26,686 nucleotides of DNA from a bacterium. Lineage in GTDB: Bacteria; Patescibacteriota; Saccharimonadia; Saccharimonadales; Saccharimonadaceae. Within the stretch, counting starts at the first letter, position 1, and every line of letters starts with the position of its first letter. A program made the translations under genes and the position numbers. Under the pieces are notes generated by a model, which saw only the letters and a list, made by a program, of their open reading frames with translations, had not been told where the DNA came from and made no database searches. Shown here one piece after another: positions 15,441-24,124 of this stretch. The stretch lies in the NCBI GenBank assembly GCA_029565375.1, contig JAKQOF010000069.1:1-26686 (forward strand). Reading direction: 5' to 3'.

Positions 15441-15956
15441 ATGAATACGCCTAAAGTCGGCATTATTATGGGGTCGGACTCTGACCTCGACATTATGAGC
15501 CAGGCCGCCACAGTACTGGACGAATTTGGCGTTGCATATGAAGTCCGCATTATCTCTGCACATCGTACACCAGATGTTATGGACGCCTATGCCGCCGAGG
15601 CAAAGGACAGGGGGCTTCAACTGATTATTGCAGGTGCAGGTGGATCAGCACATCTACCAGGCATGACTGCGTCTCACACAATCTTGCCTGTGATTGCCGT
15701 GCCGATCAAACGTGAAAACCACGGCCACGAAGCATTTTGGTCAAACATCAAAATGCCACCAGGCATTGCACTTGCGACCATGCCTGAAAACGGCGCAAAA
15801 AACGCCGCATTACTTGCCGTTGAGATCCTTGCGCTACAAGACAACCAACTAGCTAAAAAATACACTGCGTTCCGCCAAAAGCAACACGACACTGTCCTGA
15901 AAGTTGACGAAGAAGTCAGCAAAGACTGGCAATCATATTTGAATAGGTCTGCCTAG
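15441..15956 (+). CDS. purE: N5-CAIR mutase (class I PurE)
   Basis: The 171-aa enzyme converts N5-CAIR to CAIR (step 7). GIIMGSDSDLDIM, IISAHRTPDVM and IAGAGGSAHLPGMTASHT are the class I PurE phosphate- and substrate-binding loops. The next segment, AVPIKRENHGHEAFWSNIKMPPGIALAT, departs from the common VPVxSKxLxGxDSLLSIVQMPxGIPV form while keeping its shape. NGAKNAALLAVEIL then follows normally. GGAGG (15427-15431) lies 9 bases before the ATG. Pairing with purK in the same operon supports the bacterial two-step route to CAIR. Confidence 0.95.
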   Translation: MNTPKVGIIMGSDSDLDIMSQAATVLDEFGVAYEVRIISAHRTPDVMDAYAAEAKDRGLQLIIAGAGGSAHLPGMTASHTILPVIAVPIKRENHGHEAFWSNIKMPPGIALATMPENGAKNAALLAVEILALQDNQLAKKYTAFRQKQHDTVLKVDEEVSKDWQSYLNRSA

Positions 15957-15957
15957 C

Positions 15958-16776
15958 GTGACGTACGGCGAGCAACCTCAGTACACACCCGATACGTTCG
16001 GAAGTGCTCGGTTACTCGTAAAAGATTTTGACGGCACAGTTGCGCAAACGTTTGAACCATCACCATCAGGCATTAACGTTGAACAGGCATCTCAGCAAGC
16101 AATCGATGTTGTTTTTGGAGCGAGCGCTGTTGATGAGTATGTTCGTGACGGTGGGCTGCGTAATCGCGCGCCACTGGAAGTAGTAAAAGCACTCGCGCCT
16201 GATGCAACACCGACAGAACTACGTGTTTTGCAAACATCATTTGTGAATTCAAAACTTGGTGTACTTATTAGCGATGTTGGGTCTGAATTTGAAGACGGAT
16301 CAACCTGGCCGCGTCCTATGCCGGGTTACTTAGATTTGCAAGAGCGTATTGAGTCGGCGCGAAGTGAGGGCGCGTTAATCGATGACCTCATTCTTTCGTC
16401 TGGACATAAGGATTTTATTGACGCAGTGTATGCGTCGTGGGGTATTCCATCACCAACTCATATTATTGCCGAGGAAGCCATGCGCGAAAGAGGGTTGGGG
16501 CACCGCGTTAAGCCATCTTCGGTACTGATGAAAGTAGCTCACACTGTTTGGGCAGACCAGTATGGGGTTGTCTTCAATCGGGATATCGCTGCCGATGTTC
16601 GGTCACGAACAGTCTTTGTTGGTGACGACCCGGACAAGGACGGCACACTCGCAAAGCGCAGCGGAGTTGAAAACTTTCATCTGATTAACAAAGACAATTC
16701 AGTCGAGACGTGGGGCAAAATTGCACTATGGCTTAATCTTGAAGAGCTAGCAGAATATGAAACAGCAGAAAACTAA
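15958..16776 (+). CDS. HAD-like hydrolase, uncharacterised
   Basis: The 272-aa protein has HAD motif I as LLVKDFDGTVAQTF (both Asp present), motif II as LILSSGHKD, a Lys for motif III in GHRVKPSSVL and motif IV as VFVGDDPDKDGTLAKRSG. The long helical insert between motifs I and II is a cap domain. The gene starts with GTG one base after the purE stop, and its 3' end overlaps the next gene by 20 bases, so it belongs to the purK operon. The substrate is unknown. It is not closely similar to the HAD protein two genes upstream, so it is not a simple duplication. Confidence 0.8.
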   Translation: MTYGEQPQYTPDTFGSARLLVKDFDGTVAQTFEPSPSGINVEQASQQAIDVVFGASAVDEYVRDGGLRNRAPLEVVKALAPDATPTELRVLQTSFVNSKLGVLISDVGSEFEDGSTWPRPMPGYLDLQERIESARSEGALIDDLILSSGHKDFIDAVYASWGIPSPTHIIAEEAMRERGLGHRVKPSSVLMKVAHTVWADQYGVVFNRDIAADVRSRTVFVGDDPDKDGTLAKRSGVENFHLINKDNSVETWGKIALWLNLEELAEYETAEN

Positions 16777-17296
16777 TAATTGGTATGTGTTGACTGGTGG
16801 TCCGTCTACGGGCAAAACGACGCTTCTTAAGTTACTTTCTGAGAAAGGCTATCAAGTTGTGCCAGAAGCAGCGCGATCGGTCATTGATACACATCTAGCG
16901 GACGGTATTACTGTTGAAGAACTGCGTTCTGATGAAAAGCATTTTCAAGAGCTGGTTGTACAGCGCAAAGCAGACATCGAGTCGACGCTTGATCCAAATG
17001 CAATTATATTTTTTGACAGAGGCATGCACGATAGCAATGCGTATTTACGCTACTACGATTTTCATATCGAAGATTGGATCGATGACCTTGTATATAACGC
17101 GACGTATAGAAAAGTGTTCCTACTTGACCAACTGGATCGATATAAAGATGACTATGCACGTGTTGAAGACCAAGCCTTTCGCGAACGCATTGGCGAGTTG
17201 TTGCAGGCTGCATATGAACAAAGCGACATACCTGTCGAAGTAGTGCCGGACATTGGACTCGAAAAAAGACTTAACCACATACTTAATTCCATTTAA
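16757..17296 (+). CDS. AAA_28-type P-loop ATPase/kinase
   Basis: The 179-aa protein has a Walker A motif, GGPSTGKTTLLKLL, near residue 14. VVPEAARSVIDTHL and the Walker-B-like IIFFDRGMHDSNAYLRYY follow, as in the AAA_28 family related to the NadR kinase domain. YARVEDQAFRERIGELL resembles the lid region. The protein is likely a small nucleoside or nucleotide kinase or phosphotransferase; no specificity can be read. The ATG at 16757 overlaps the previous gene by 20 bases, and it ends the purK operon. Confidence 0.8.
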   Translation: MKQQKTNNWYVLTGGPSTGKTTLLKLLSEKGYQVVPEAARSVIDTHLADGITVEELRSDEKHFQELVVQRKADIESTLDPNAIIFFDRGMHDSNAYLRYYDFHIEDWIDDLVYNATYRKVFLLDQLDRYKDDYARVEDQAFRERIGELLQAAYEQSDIPVEVVPDIGLEKRLNHILNSI

Positions 17297-17308
17297 TCGC
17301 CCTGTAGC

Positions 17309-17338
17309 ATAGACGTACGCAGTCTATCTTGTTACCAT
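17309..17338 (+). promoter_or_regulatory. purM-purL promoter with inverted repeat
   Basis: TAGACG (17310-17315), a 17-bp spacer and TACCAT (17333-17338) end 8 bases before the purM ATG, so the leader is very short or absent. ATAGAC (17309-17314) and GTCTAT (17322-17327) form an inverted repeat over the -35 and spacer, a possible operator. The TAGAC -35 recurs at purD. Confidence 0.4.
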
Positions 17339-17346
17339 AGATACAG

Positions 17347-18456
17347 ATGAAAAGGGTCGACGACAATAGCTACGCAAAGTCAGGTGTTGATTACAGCGCG
17401 ATGGACCCTATCAAAGTCTTGGCGCAAAAAAAAGCTGCACAAACAGCCGGCAATTTAGCTGCCTTTAATGCACACGAAGTTGTCTCCAGTCGCGGTGAAT
17501 CTGCCTATGTATGGGAAGAAACCGACTCGTACCGCGCGCTCGTCATTGAAGGTCTGGGAACAAAAAACTTAGTGGCCGATGCTATGCGTGAGTTCGGTGA
17601 CAAAACCTACTACGATTCAATTGCTCAGGACACCGTTGCGATGGTCGTGAATGATTTGATTGTCGTCGGAGCATTGCCACAAGTTGTGAACGCCTACTTT
17701 GCAATCGGAGACTCTGCCTGGATGCTGGACGAAAAACGTGCAGCAGATTTGATCAATGGCTGGGCACACGCCTGCGAGCTTTCGGAAGCAGCATGGGGCG
17801 GCGGCGAGACACCAACGCTGAAAGGTATTATTAATCCCGAGACAATCGATTTGGGCGGATCAGCGGTTGGCATTATTGCTGACAAAAAGAACTTGGTATT
17901 AGGTGACCGTCTGCAAGCAGGCGATAGTATTGTGCTGGTAAACAGCAGTGGTATTCATGCCAATGGCCTGACGCTAGCTCGCAAGATTGCAGCCGAGAGT
18001 CCTGATGGCTTTGCGACAAAACTGAGCGATGGTCGTTCGTATGGTGAAGCACTCCTGACTCCAACACCTATTTACGTTCCGCTTGTTCGCCAGTTACAAG
18101 AAGCGTCAATTGATCTTCATTACATGGTGAACGTAACAGGTCATGGCTGGCGTAAACTCATGCGTGCGACCAAAGACCTTAGCTATGTTATTGATGTCGT
18201 GCCTGACGTACCGGCAGAGTTTGGTTATATCCAACAGCAAGCGAAGATTAGTGACCAAGAAATGTATGGCAACTTTAACATGGGCGCAGGATTTGCCATT
18301 TATGTCCCGTCGTCGGACGCGCAAAAAGTTGTCGACGTTGCGGCAGCTGCTGGCTTTACAGCACACATCGCTGGTCGTGTTGAGGATGGCCCGAAGCAAG
18401 TCAGTATCATACCAAAAAACATCGTCTTTGCCGGCGATACATTGGAGGTTCGTTAA
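17347..18456 (+). CDS. purM: Phosphoribosylformylglycinamidine cyclo-ligase (AIR synthetase)
   Basis: The 369-aa ATP-dependent enzyme closes the imidazole ring to give AIR (step 5). DNSYAKSGVDYSAMD at the start, the DTVAMVVNDLIVVGALP segment and the dimer-domain GIHANGLTLARKIA, NVTGHGWRKLMR and NMGAGFAIYVP are PurM/PurL-superfamily landmarks. The loop is GGGETPTLKGIINPETIDLGGSAVGI instead of the common GGETAEMPGMY form, which marks a divergent PurM subtype. The gene has no Shine-Dalgarno and a promoter that ends close to the ATG. The purL ATG follows the TAA with no gap, so FGAM made by PurL and used by PurM come from one transcript. Confidence 0.94.
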   Translation: MKRVDDNSYAKSGVDYSAMDPIKVLAQKKAAQTAGNLAAFNAHEVVSSRGESAYVWEETDSYRALVIEGLGTKNLVADAMREFGDKTYYDSIAQDTVAMVVNDLIVVGALPQVVNAYFAIGDSAWMLDEKRAADLINGWAHACELSEAAWGGGETPTLKGIINPETIDLGGSAVGIIADKKNLVLGDRLQAGDSIVLVNSSGIHANGLTLARKIAAESPDGFATKLSDGRSYGEALLTPTPIYVPLVRQLQEASIDLHYMVNVTGHGWRKLMRATKDLSYVIDVVPDVPAEFGYIQQQAKISDQEMYGNFNMGAGFAIYVPSSDAQKVVDVAAAAGFTAHIAGRVEDGPKQVSIIPKNIVFAGDTLEVR

Positions 18457-21400
18457 ATGTTGTCGCTGATCGGCAGTCAAGCACTCAGTCCATTCCGTCA
18501 AAAAAAATTACTAAAGACGCTACAAACAATCGATAGTTCCATAACGGATATACAAGCACAGTACATTCATTTTGTTGACAGCAAAGCAGCACTCGACGAC
18601 GAAACGACAAAACGACTTAACCAATTGCTGACATACGGTGAAGCGTCAAGAACAAATACGCAGGGCGAGTTGTTCCTTGTCGTGCCACGTATTGGCACGA
18701 TATCACCATGGTCATCAAAGGCAACCGACATTGTCGCAAACAGCGGGCTCTCTGCCATTAACAGAGTTGAACGCGGCATTGCATATTCCATTACGAGTTC
18801 TGTACAGGTCAATCGAACGATCGTCGGTGCGCTTTTACACGACCGGATGACCGAAACGGTGCTGAGCAGTATTGACGATGCGTCGGCATTGTTTAGTGAC
18901 GTGAAACCGCGACCTGTCATTGTGATCGATATCTTGAAAGGTGGCAAAGAAGCGCTCATCTCGGCAAACAGCGAGCTGGGACTCGCTATTGCACCAGACG
19001 AAATTGATTACTTGTATGACGCATACAGCGAACTAGCTCGCAACCCAACCGACATGGAGTTGATGATGTTTGCACAGGTAAACAGTGAGCATTGTCGTCA
19101 CAAAATCTTTAATGCGGATTGGCTGATTGATAATCAACCGGCTGAAAAAAGCCTATTTAAAATGATCAAAAATACGTACGAGACGCACAGCAAAGACATT
19201 CTGTCTGCGTATTCGGACAACGCGGCAGTGCTGCGTGGCAATGTGTCTGAGCGCTTTTTTGCAGACCCAAGCGATAATGTATACCGCGCCCACAAAGAGC
19301 CAGTGCATTTGGTTATCAAAGTTGAAACTCATAATCACCCGACAGCCATTGCGCCAGCCCAAGGTGCCGCAACCGGTGCGGGTGGCGAAATTCGCGACGA
19401 AGGTGCAACAGGTCGTGGCGCCAAGCCAAAGATGGGACTTGCCGGATATACCGTATCAAACCTTATGTTGCCAAAGCTGCCACAACCATGGGAGTCCGGC
19501 ATAGGTAAACCTGGGCGCATCGCATCGGCACTCGACATTATGATCGAAGCACCAATCGGTGCAGCAAGTTTTGCTAATGAATTTGGTCGACCAAATCTTG
19601 CCGGATATTTTAGAACATACGAGCAATCACTACCGACGCTTGACGTCAACACAACATGGGGCTTCCACAAACCAATTATGATCGCAGGGGGTCTTGGTAA
19701 TATTCGCGACGAGCATGTGATCAAACAGTCACTTCCTGTGGGTACAAAAATTATTGTCCTTGGCGGCCCTGCGATGCTGATTGGTCTGGGTGGCGGTGCA
19801 GCATCAAGCATGCAGACAGGCGCAAGCAAAGAAGATCTGGATTTTGCGTCAGTCCAGCGTGGTAATGGCGAGATCGAACGACGCGTCCAACAAGTTATCG
19901 ACGCTGCCTGGGCGATGGGTAGCGACAATCCCATTATCACAATCCACGATGTCGGTGCGGGCGGTGTGTCGAATGCACTACCGGAAATTGTCCATGACTC
20001 GGGCGTCGGTGCGCGTTTTGAACTGCGCAACATCCCCAGTGCTGACCCTGGGCTATCACCAATGGAAATCTGGTGCAACGAAGCACAAGAGCGATATGTT
20101 CTTGGCGTTGCCAACAAAGACCTAAAAGCATTCGAAGAACTCTGTCGACGCGAACGTTGTCCATATACAGTCGTTGGAGAGACGACAGCCGAGCAGCAGC
20201 TTGTGGTCACCGACTCACTACTCGGTGGAGCGCCCGTTGATTTGCCTATGTCAGTCCTGTTTGGCAAACCACCCAAAATGTCACGTCAAATCACTCGCAA
20301 AAAAACAAAGCTCCCAGCATTTGACCACACATCAATTGCACTCGATGATGCAGTCAAGCGAGTGCTTCATGTGCCTGCAGTAGGGAGCAAAAAATTCTTG
20401 ATTACTATTGGTGACCGCACGATTACTGGTCAGGTCGTACGCGACCAAATGATTGGTAAATGGCAAGTCCCCGTCAGTGATGTGGCTGTCACCTCAAGTT
20501 CATTTACCGGTAAAACCGGCGAGGCAATGGCAATTGGTGAACGACCTCCACTTGCGTTAATTGACGCAGCCGCATCAGCACGTATGGCAGTAGGAGAAGC
20601 GATTACCAACATAGCCTCGGCATCAATTGCAAAACTATCTGATATTAAATTGTCCGCCAACTGGATGGCTGCCGCAGGCTACGAGTCCGAAGATGAAAAA
20701 CTCTACGATGCAGTCAAAGCGCTTGGCGAAGACTTCTGTCCGCCAATCGGGCTGACTATTCCTGTTGGTAAGGATTCACTGAGCATGCGCACTGTTTGGA
20801 AAGACGGCGACACGTCAAAATCGGTGACATCACCGATGTCTGTCGTCATTACAGCCTTTAGTCCTGTTAACGATATTAAAAAGACTCTTACGCCCGAGCT
20901 GCAAGATGGTGAAGATACCGTGCTTGTCCTCATTGACCTTGGTCTGGGTAAAAACCGTCTGGGCGGATCGGCACTCGCACAAAGCTACAACCAGCTCGGC
21001 GACAGCGCACCGGATATTGCACCAGAGCTTTTGAAAAAATTCTTTGACGCGATTCAGCAACTGCGTTCAGACGACAAAATTCTTGCATACCATGACCGTT
21101 CAGACGGCGGGTTACTGACAGCGGTTTCCGAAATGATGTTTGCAGGGCGAAAGGGTGTGAGCCTTGTTACAGACACAGACCCGTTACCGATGCTCTTTAG
21201 CGAAGAGTTGGGTGCGTTAATACAAATTGAGTACAAGGACAGCGAAAACGTTATTCGCTATTTGCGCGAAGAGTTGGAAGAGTCTGTTCATATTGTCGGT
21301 AGCGTAAATGACAGCCAACAACTCACGATCAAAAATAGTAGCGGCGTTATATACGAGCAGAGTCGTGCTCAGTTGGAGTCATGGTGGGCCGAAACAAGTT

Positions 21401-22311
21401 ATGAAATTCAAAGTATGCGCGACAATGCCGTTGGCGCGAAGCAAGAGTTCGACGCGATTAAAAATAATGACGACCCAGGGCTTATTGCGCAGACAACATT
21501 CGCTGTGTCAAAGAAAAAATATACAGACCGACCAAAAGTCGCCATCTTCCGTGAGCAAGGTGTTAATGGCCAAGTCGAAATGGCAGCTGCTTTTGACAAA
21601 GCCGGCTTTACGAGTGTCGATGTTCATATCCAAGACCTGCTTGATAAAAAGGTTAACCTCAAAGACTTTGTCGGCTTGGTTGCCTGTGGTGGCTTTTCAT
21701 ACGGTGACGTCCTGGGTGCAGGCGAAGGCTGGGCAAAGACAATTTTGTTCCATGACAGTCTGCGCAAACAATTCAAAACATTTTTCGCACGACCAGATAC
21801 CTTTACGCTCGGCGTATGTAACGGCTGCCAAATGCTATCTGCGCTCAAAGAGCTTATTCCAGGTACAGAATTGTGGCCACGATTCTTGAAGAATGCGTCT
21901 GAACAATTTGAGGCACGCTTAGTTAACGTTCGTATTAACGAGTCACCGTCGATCTTCTTTAAAGGCATGGAAGGATCAATCTTGCCTGTACCCGTCGCGC
22001 ATGGCGAAGGACGAGCGGTATTCGCTACTGAGAACAAACAAGCAGCACTCGACCAAGACCTTGTGTCATGGCAGTTCGTTAACGGTACAGAAGAAGTTGC
22101 AGTTACATATCCAAGCAACCCCAACGGATCACCAGACGGCATTACAGCACTCACAACGCCAGACGGCCGTGCAACAATTGTTATGCCACACCCAGAGCGT
22201 GTCTTTTTAACCCAACAATTATCTTGGCACCCAAGTGAGTGGGGAAGCGATAGCCCATGGATGCAAATGTTCAACAACGCACGTGAGTGGACCGAAGATA
22301 ACAAGCGCTAG
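18457..22311 (+). CDS. purL: Phosphoribosylformylglycinamidine synthase, large single-chain form
   Basis: The 1284-aa enzyme converts FGAR and glutamine to FGAM (step 4). It is the fused form with a PurS-like N-terminal domain, two PurM-like halves and a C-terminal GATase. Motifs are RNPTDMELMMFAQVNSEHCR, VETHNHPTAIAP, GGEIRDEGATGRG and GKPPKM. The GATase starts near residue 1026 (KVAIFREQGVNGQVEM), has the nucleophile Cys1121 in GVCNGCQML and the His/Glu pair in PHPERV. No purQ or purS is needed. This form is typical of Gammaproteobacteria, Bacteroidetes and eukaryotes. GGAGG (18445-18449) lies 7 bases before the ATG. Long antisense frames inside it are shadows. Confidence 0.97.
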   Translation: MLSLIGSQALSPFRQKKLLKTLQTIDSSITDIQAQYIHFVDSKAALDDETTKRLNQLLTYGEASRTNTQGELFLVVPRIGTISPWSSKATDIVANSGLSAINRVERGIAYSITSSVQVNRTIVGALLHDRMTETVLSSIDDASALFSDVKPRPVIVIDILKGGKEALISANSELGLAIAPDEIDYLYDAYSELARNPTDMELMMFAQVNSEHCRHKIFNADWLIDNQPAEKSLFKMIKNTYETHSKDILSAYSDNAAVLRGNVSERFFADPSDNVYRAHKEPVHLVIKVETHNHPTAIAPAQGAATGAGGEIRDEGATGRGAKPKMGLAGYTVSNLMLPKLPQPWESGIGKPGRIASALDIMIEAPIGAASFANEFGRPNLAGYFRTYEQSLPTLDVNTTWGFHKPIMIAGGLGNIRDEHVIKQSLPVGTKIIVLGGPAMLIGLGGGAASSMQTGASKEDLDFASVQRGNGEIERRVQQVIDAAWAMGSDNPIITIHDVGAGGVSNALPEIVHDSGVGARFELRNIPSADPGLSPMEIWCNEAQERYVLGVANKDLKAFEELCRRERCPYTVVGETTAEQQLVVTDSLLGGAPVDLPMSVLFGKPPKMSRQITRKKTKLPAFDHTSIALDDAVKRVLHVPAVGSKKFLITIGDRTITGQVVRDQMIGKWQVPVSDVAVTSSSFTGKTGEAMAIGERPPLALIDAAASARMAVGEAITNIASASIAKLSDIKLSANWMAAAGYESEDEKLYDAVKALGEDFCPPIGLTIPVGKDSLSMRTVWKDGDTSKSVTSPMSVVITAFSPVNDIKKTLTPELQDGEDTVLVLIDLGLGKNRLGGSALAQSYNQLGDSAPDIAPELLKKFFDAIQQLRSDDKILAYHDRSDGGLLTAVSEMMFAGRKGVSLVTDTDPLPMLFSEELGALIQIEYKDSENVIRYLREELEESVHIVGSVNDSQQLTIKNSSGVIYEQSRAQLESWWAETSYEIQSMRDNAVGAKQEFDAIKNNDDPGLIAQTTFAVSKKKYTDRPKVAIFREQGVNGQVEMAAAFDKAGFTSVDVHIQDLLDKKVNLKDFVGLVACGGFSYGDVLGAGEGWAKTILFHDSLRKQFKTFFARPDTFTLGVCNGCQMLSALKELIPGTELWPRFLKNASEQFEARLVNVRINESPSIFFKGMEGSILPVPVAHGEGRAVFATENKQAALDQDLVSWQFVNGTEEVAVTYPSNPNGSPDGITALTTPDGRATIVMPHPERVFLTQQLSWHPSEWGSDSPWMQMFNNAREWTEDNKR

Positions 22312-22312
22312 A

Positions 22313-22427
22313 GTCGTTTCACTACGTACTACGAATAATCCCCTGGAGGCCAAGTCTGACAAGGCGCCGGGGCCCTTGTTCAGACCTGGCGTGAAGCAGG
22401 ATTATGAATAGTATGTGGCGAAGCGAC
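22313..22427. ncRNA. Long rod-shaped RNA fold between convergent purL and purH
   Basis: Nearly the whole region folds back on itself. GTCGTTTC (22313-22320) pairs with GAAGCGAC (22420-22427). CTACGTAC (22322-22329) pairs with GTATGTGG (22411-22418). After a symmetric 5x5 loop, ATAATCC (22335-22341) pairs with GGATTAT (22399-22405). The tip is about 15 bp, with GCCAAGTCTGACAAGG (22349-22364) facing CCTTGTTCAGACCTGGC (22374-22390). Neither strand has a U-tract, so a plain intrinsic terminator is unlikely. A rod with internal loops resembles 6S-like or SRP-like architecture, but I find neither the SRP GGAA loop motif nor a large 6S bubble. Strand is undetermined. Confidence 0.5.
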
Positions 22428-22441
22428 GACTAAGAGGCAGT

Positions 22442-24112
22442 CTAATGCCCAAAGAATCCGCGGCCAACTGAGTCAGGTAGCATTGCAATGCTGACATTAG
22501 CTTTGGTGAGTGCTGCGATGACTGTCTCGTCTGCGACAGAGCCACTTGACGTTAAGATAGCCGTTATACCTGCACTGGCAAGAAGTTCAGGGCCGTCAGA
22601 GAACGGAAAGAAACTATCGCTGTAGGCAACTGCGCCAGCAAGTTTCTTTTTGTCGAGCGTAATACTGACCGTGACATTATCGCCATCATTCTTAATTGCA
22701 GGAAAGTTGGTTGTCGTACGAGTAAGCGCAAGTTGCCCAGCACCAACACGGTCTTGTTGGCCAACGCCATTACCAATTACTTGACCGTCTTTGACCAACG
22801 TAATTGTATTACTATTACTGGTGCTGCCTATTGCCCAACCAAGAATCATATCTTGCTTTTGTTGGTCGGTTACGTCGCCGTGAAACTGCATATAGTCTGC
22901 AGAAAGATCGGCAACAAATGTGTAGTTAGGTTGAGACAGCAAGCCACCACGAACCTGACGAATAACTGGTGCAACGTTGAGGGACGAGGCATCTACATTG
23001 GCGAGTGCAGGATTAACGACAACTCGTAGCTTATTACGTGACAACGCTTCAAGTGCTTCGTCAGTAACGCTAGATCCTATAACCCCGTCAAGGAGGCGTG
23101 AGGTTTCGCCGTCCATAGCATAGTGCATGAGCGTATCGGCAACGTCTTTATCAATCGGACCATTAATCATTACGACACCGCCAAAGATTGCGCGGGTATC
23201 ACCCTCAAGCATCTTTTGCACGGCTTCGACTAATGTTGCGCCGACACCTGCACCACAGGCGTTACCGTGCTTTACGCCAATTGCGATTGATGGGACTTTG
23301 CCAAAGTTACGCTCAAAGCCAGCTGCAACGTGTGTAATCATTTGCAGCAAACGGTCGATATCAGTCATATTAATGTAGCTGCGCTGCATACCCTGGACGT
23401 GTTCAAACTGGTCAAGGCCAAGTGGATCAACAGCAACGCGGTTGTCTGCGTAAAAGCCAGCCTCTGCCTGTTGTGGATTCTCGCCATATTTTGTTTTTGC
23501 ATCAAGCATGGCAACAACACCACGAACTTCAGTCGGATTAAGATATTGTGCGAGCGTCAGAGTGTAACGCGTTACTTCATATTCTGCGCGAGCAGCAAGT
23601 TGTTCCAAAAAGTCTGCTTCATCAGGTTTGCCTGCGTTTAACCACGCCAGTACATCCTCACGCTGATCGCCAGCAGATAGCACAATACGACGTCCCTTTG
23701 CAGCGGCGCGAAGCAGCGTTGGACCACCTATGTCTGTTCTTTCAATCACGTCATGAACGGTCGCCCCTGATTTTGCAATCTCTTCTTCAAGTGGATACAT
23801 ATCAACACACACCAAATCAATCGTCGGAATGTTAAGGCGCTTCAGTTCGTCCATGTCCTCGGCCTTTGTTTTGTCAGCCAAGATACCCGCATACACTTCG
23901 CGTGATAATGTGACGACACGATGTCCCAAAATAGCTTCGCCACCAACGAGGTCGGCAATATCAGTCACATCAACACCCGCATCACGAAGTTTTTGCGCCG
24001 TGCCGCCAGACGCATAAATGTGCCAATTCTGCTTGGCTAGTCCCTGAGCAAATTCCACAATACCATTTTTATCAAATACCGAAATAAGTGCATTACCGGC
24101 GGACTGTGTCAT
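22442..24112 (-). CDS. purH: AICAR formyltransferase/IMP cyclohydrolase with altered cyclohydrolase motif
   Basis: The 556-aa bifunctional enzyme performs the last two steps to IMP. The C-terminal AICAR transformylase looks intact: VKHGNACG, the SDSFFPFSDGPELLASAGI region and the terminal GRGFFGH. The N-terminal cyclohydrolase (MGS-like) domain has ALISVFDKNGIVEFA, ASGGTAQKLRDAG and DIGGPTLLRAAAKG. The motif that is normally RVKTLHP reads RVVTLSR at residues 65-71, so the conserved catalytic-site Lys (Lys66 in human ATIC) is Val and the His-Pro is lost. The Tyr of NLYPF remains (DMYPL). Cyclohydrolase activity is therefore doubtful, or this is a subfamily with a different arrangement. The gene is 12 bases downstream of purA in the same operon. 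Confidence 0.93.
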   Translation of the reverse strand: MTQSAGNALISVFDKNGIVEFAQGLAKQNWHIYASGGTAQKLRDAGVDVTDIADLVGGEAILGHRVVTLSREVYAGILADKTKAEDMDELKRLNIPTIDLVCVDMYPLEEEIAKSGATVHDVIERTDIGGPTLLRAAAKGRRIVLSAGDQREDVLAWLNAGKPDEADFLEQLAARAEYEVTRYTLTLAQYLNPTEVRGVVAMLDAKTKYGENPQQAEAGFYADNRVAVDPLGLDQFEHVQGMQRSYINMTDIDRLLQMITHVAAGFERNFGKVPSIAIGVKHGNACGAGVGATLVEAVQKMLEGDTRAIFGGVVMINGPIDKDVADTLMHYAMDGETSRLLDGVIGSSVTDEALEALSRNKLRVVVNPALANVDASSLNVAPVIRQVRGGLLSQPNYTFVADLSADYMQFHGDVTDQQKQDMILGWAIGSTSNSNTITLVKDGQVIGNGVGQQDRVGAGQLALTRTTTNFPAIKNDGDNVTVSITLDKKKLAGAVAYSDSFFPFSDGPELLASAGITAILTSSGSVADETVIAALTKANVSIAMLPDSVGRGFFGH

Positions 24113-24124
24113 ATAAACTCCTTG

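Noticed and set aside
19335..20276. 313-codon open frame antisense to purL
   Set aside because: It lies wholly inside purL, whose motifs are unmistakable. The translation is low in complexity and shows no family pattern; GC skew at third positions explains it.
21624..22304. 226-codon antisense frame at the purL 3' end
   Set aside because: It is a shadow of the GATase domain with no promoter, ribosome site or recognisable motif.
22313..22427. Ordinary bidirectional intrinsic terminator, or SRP RNA
   Set aside because: No U-tract is present on either strand, and the SRP apical loop with GGAA and its flanking motif is absent.
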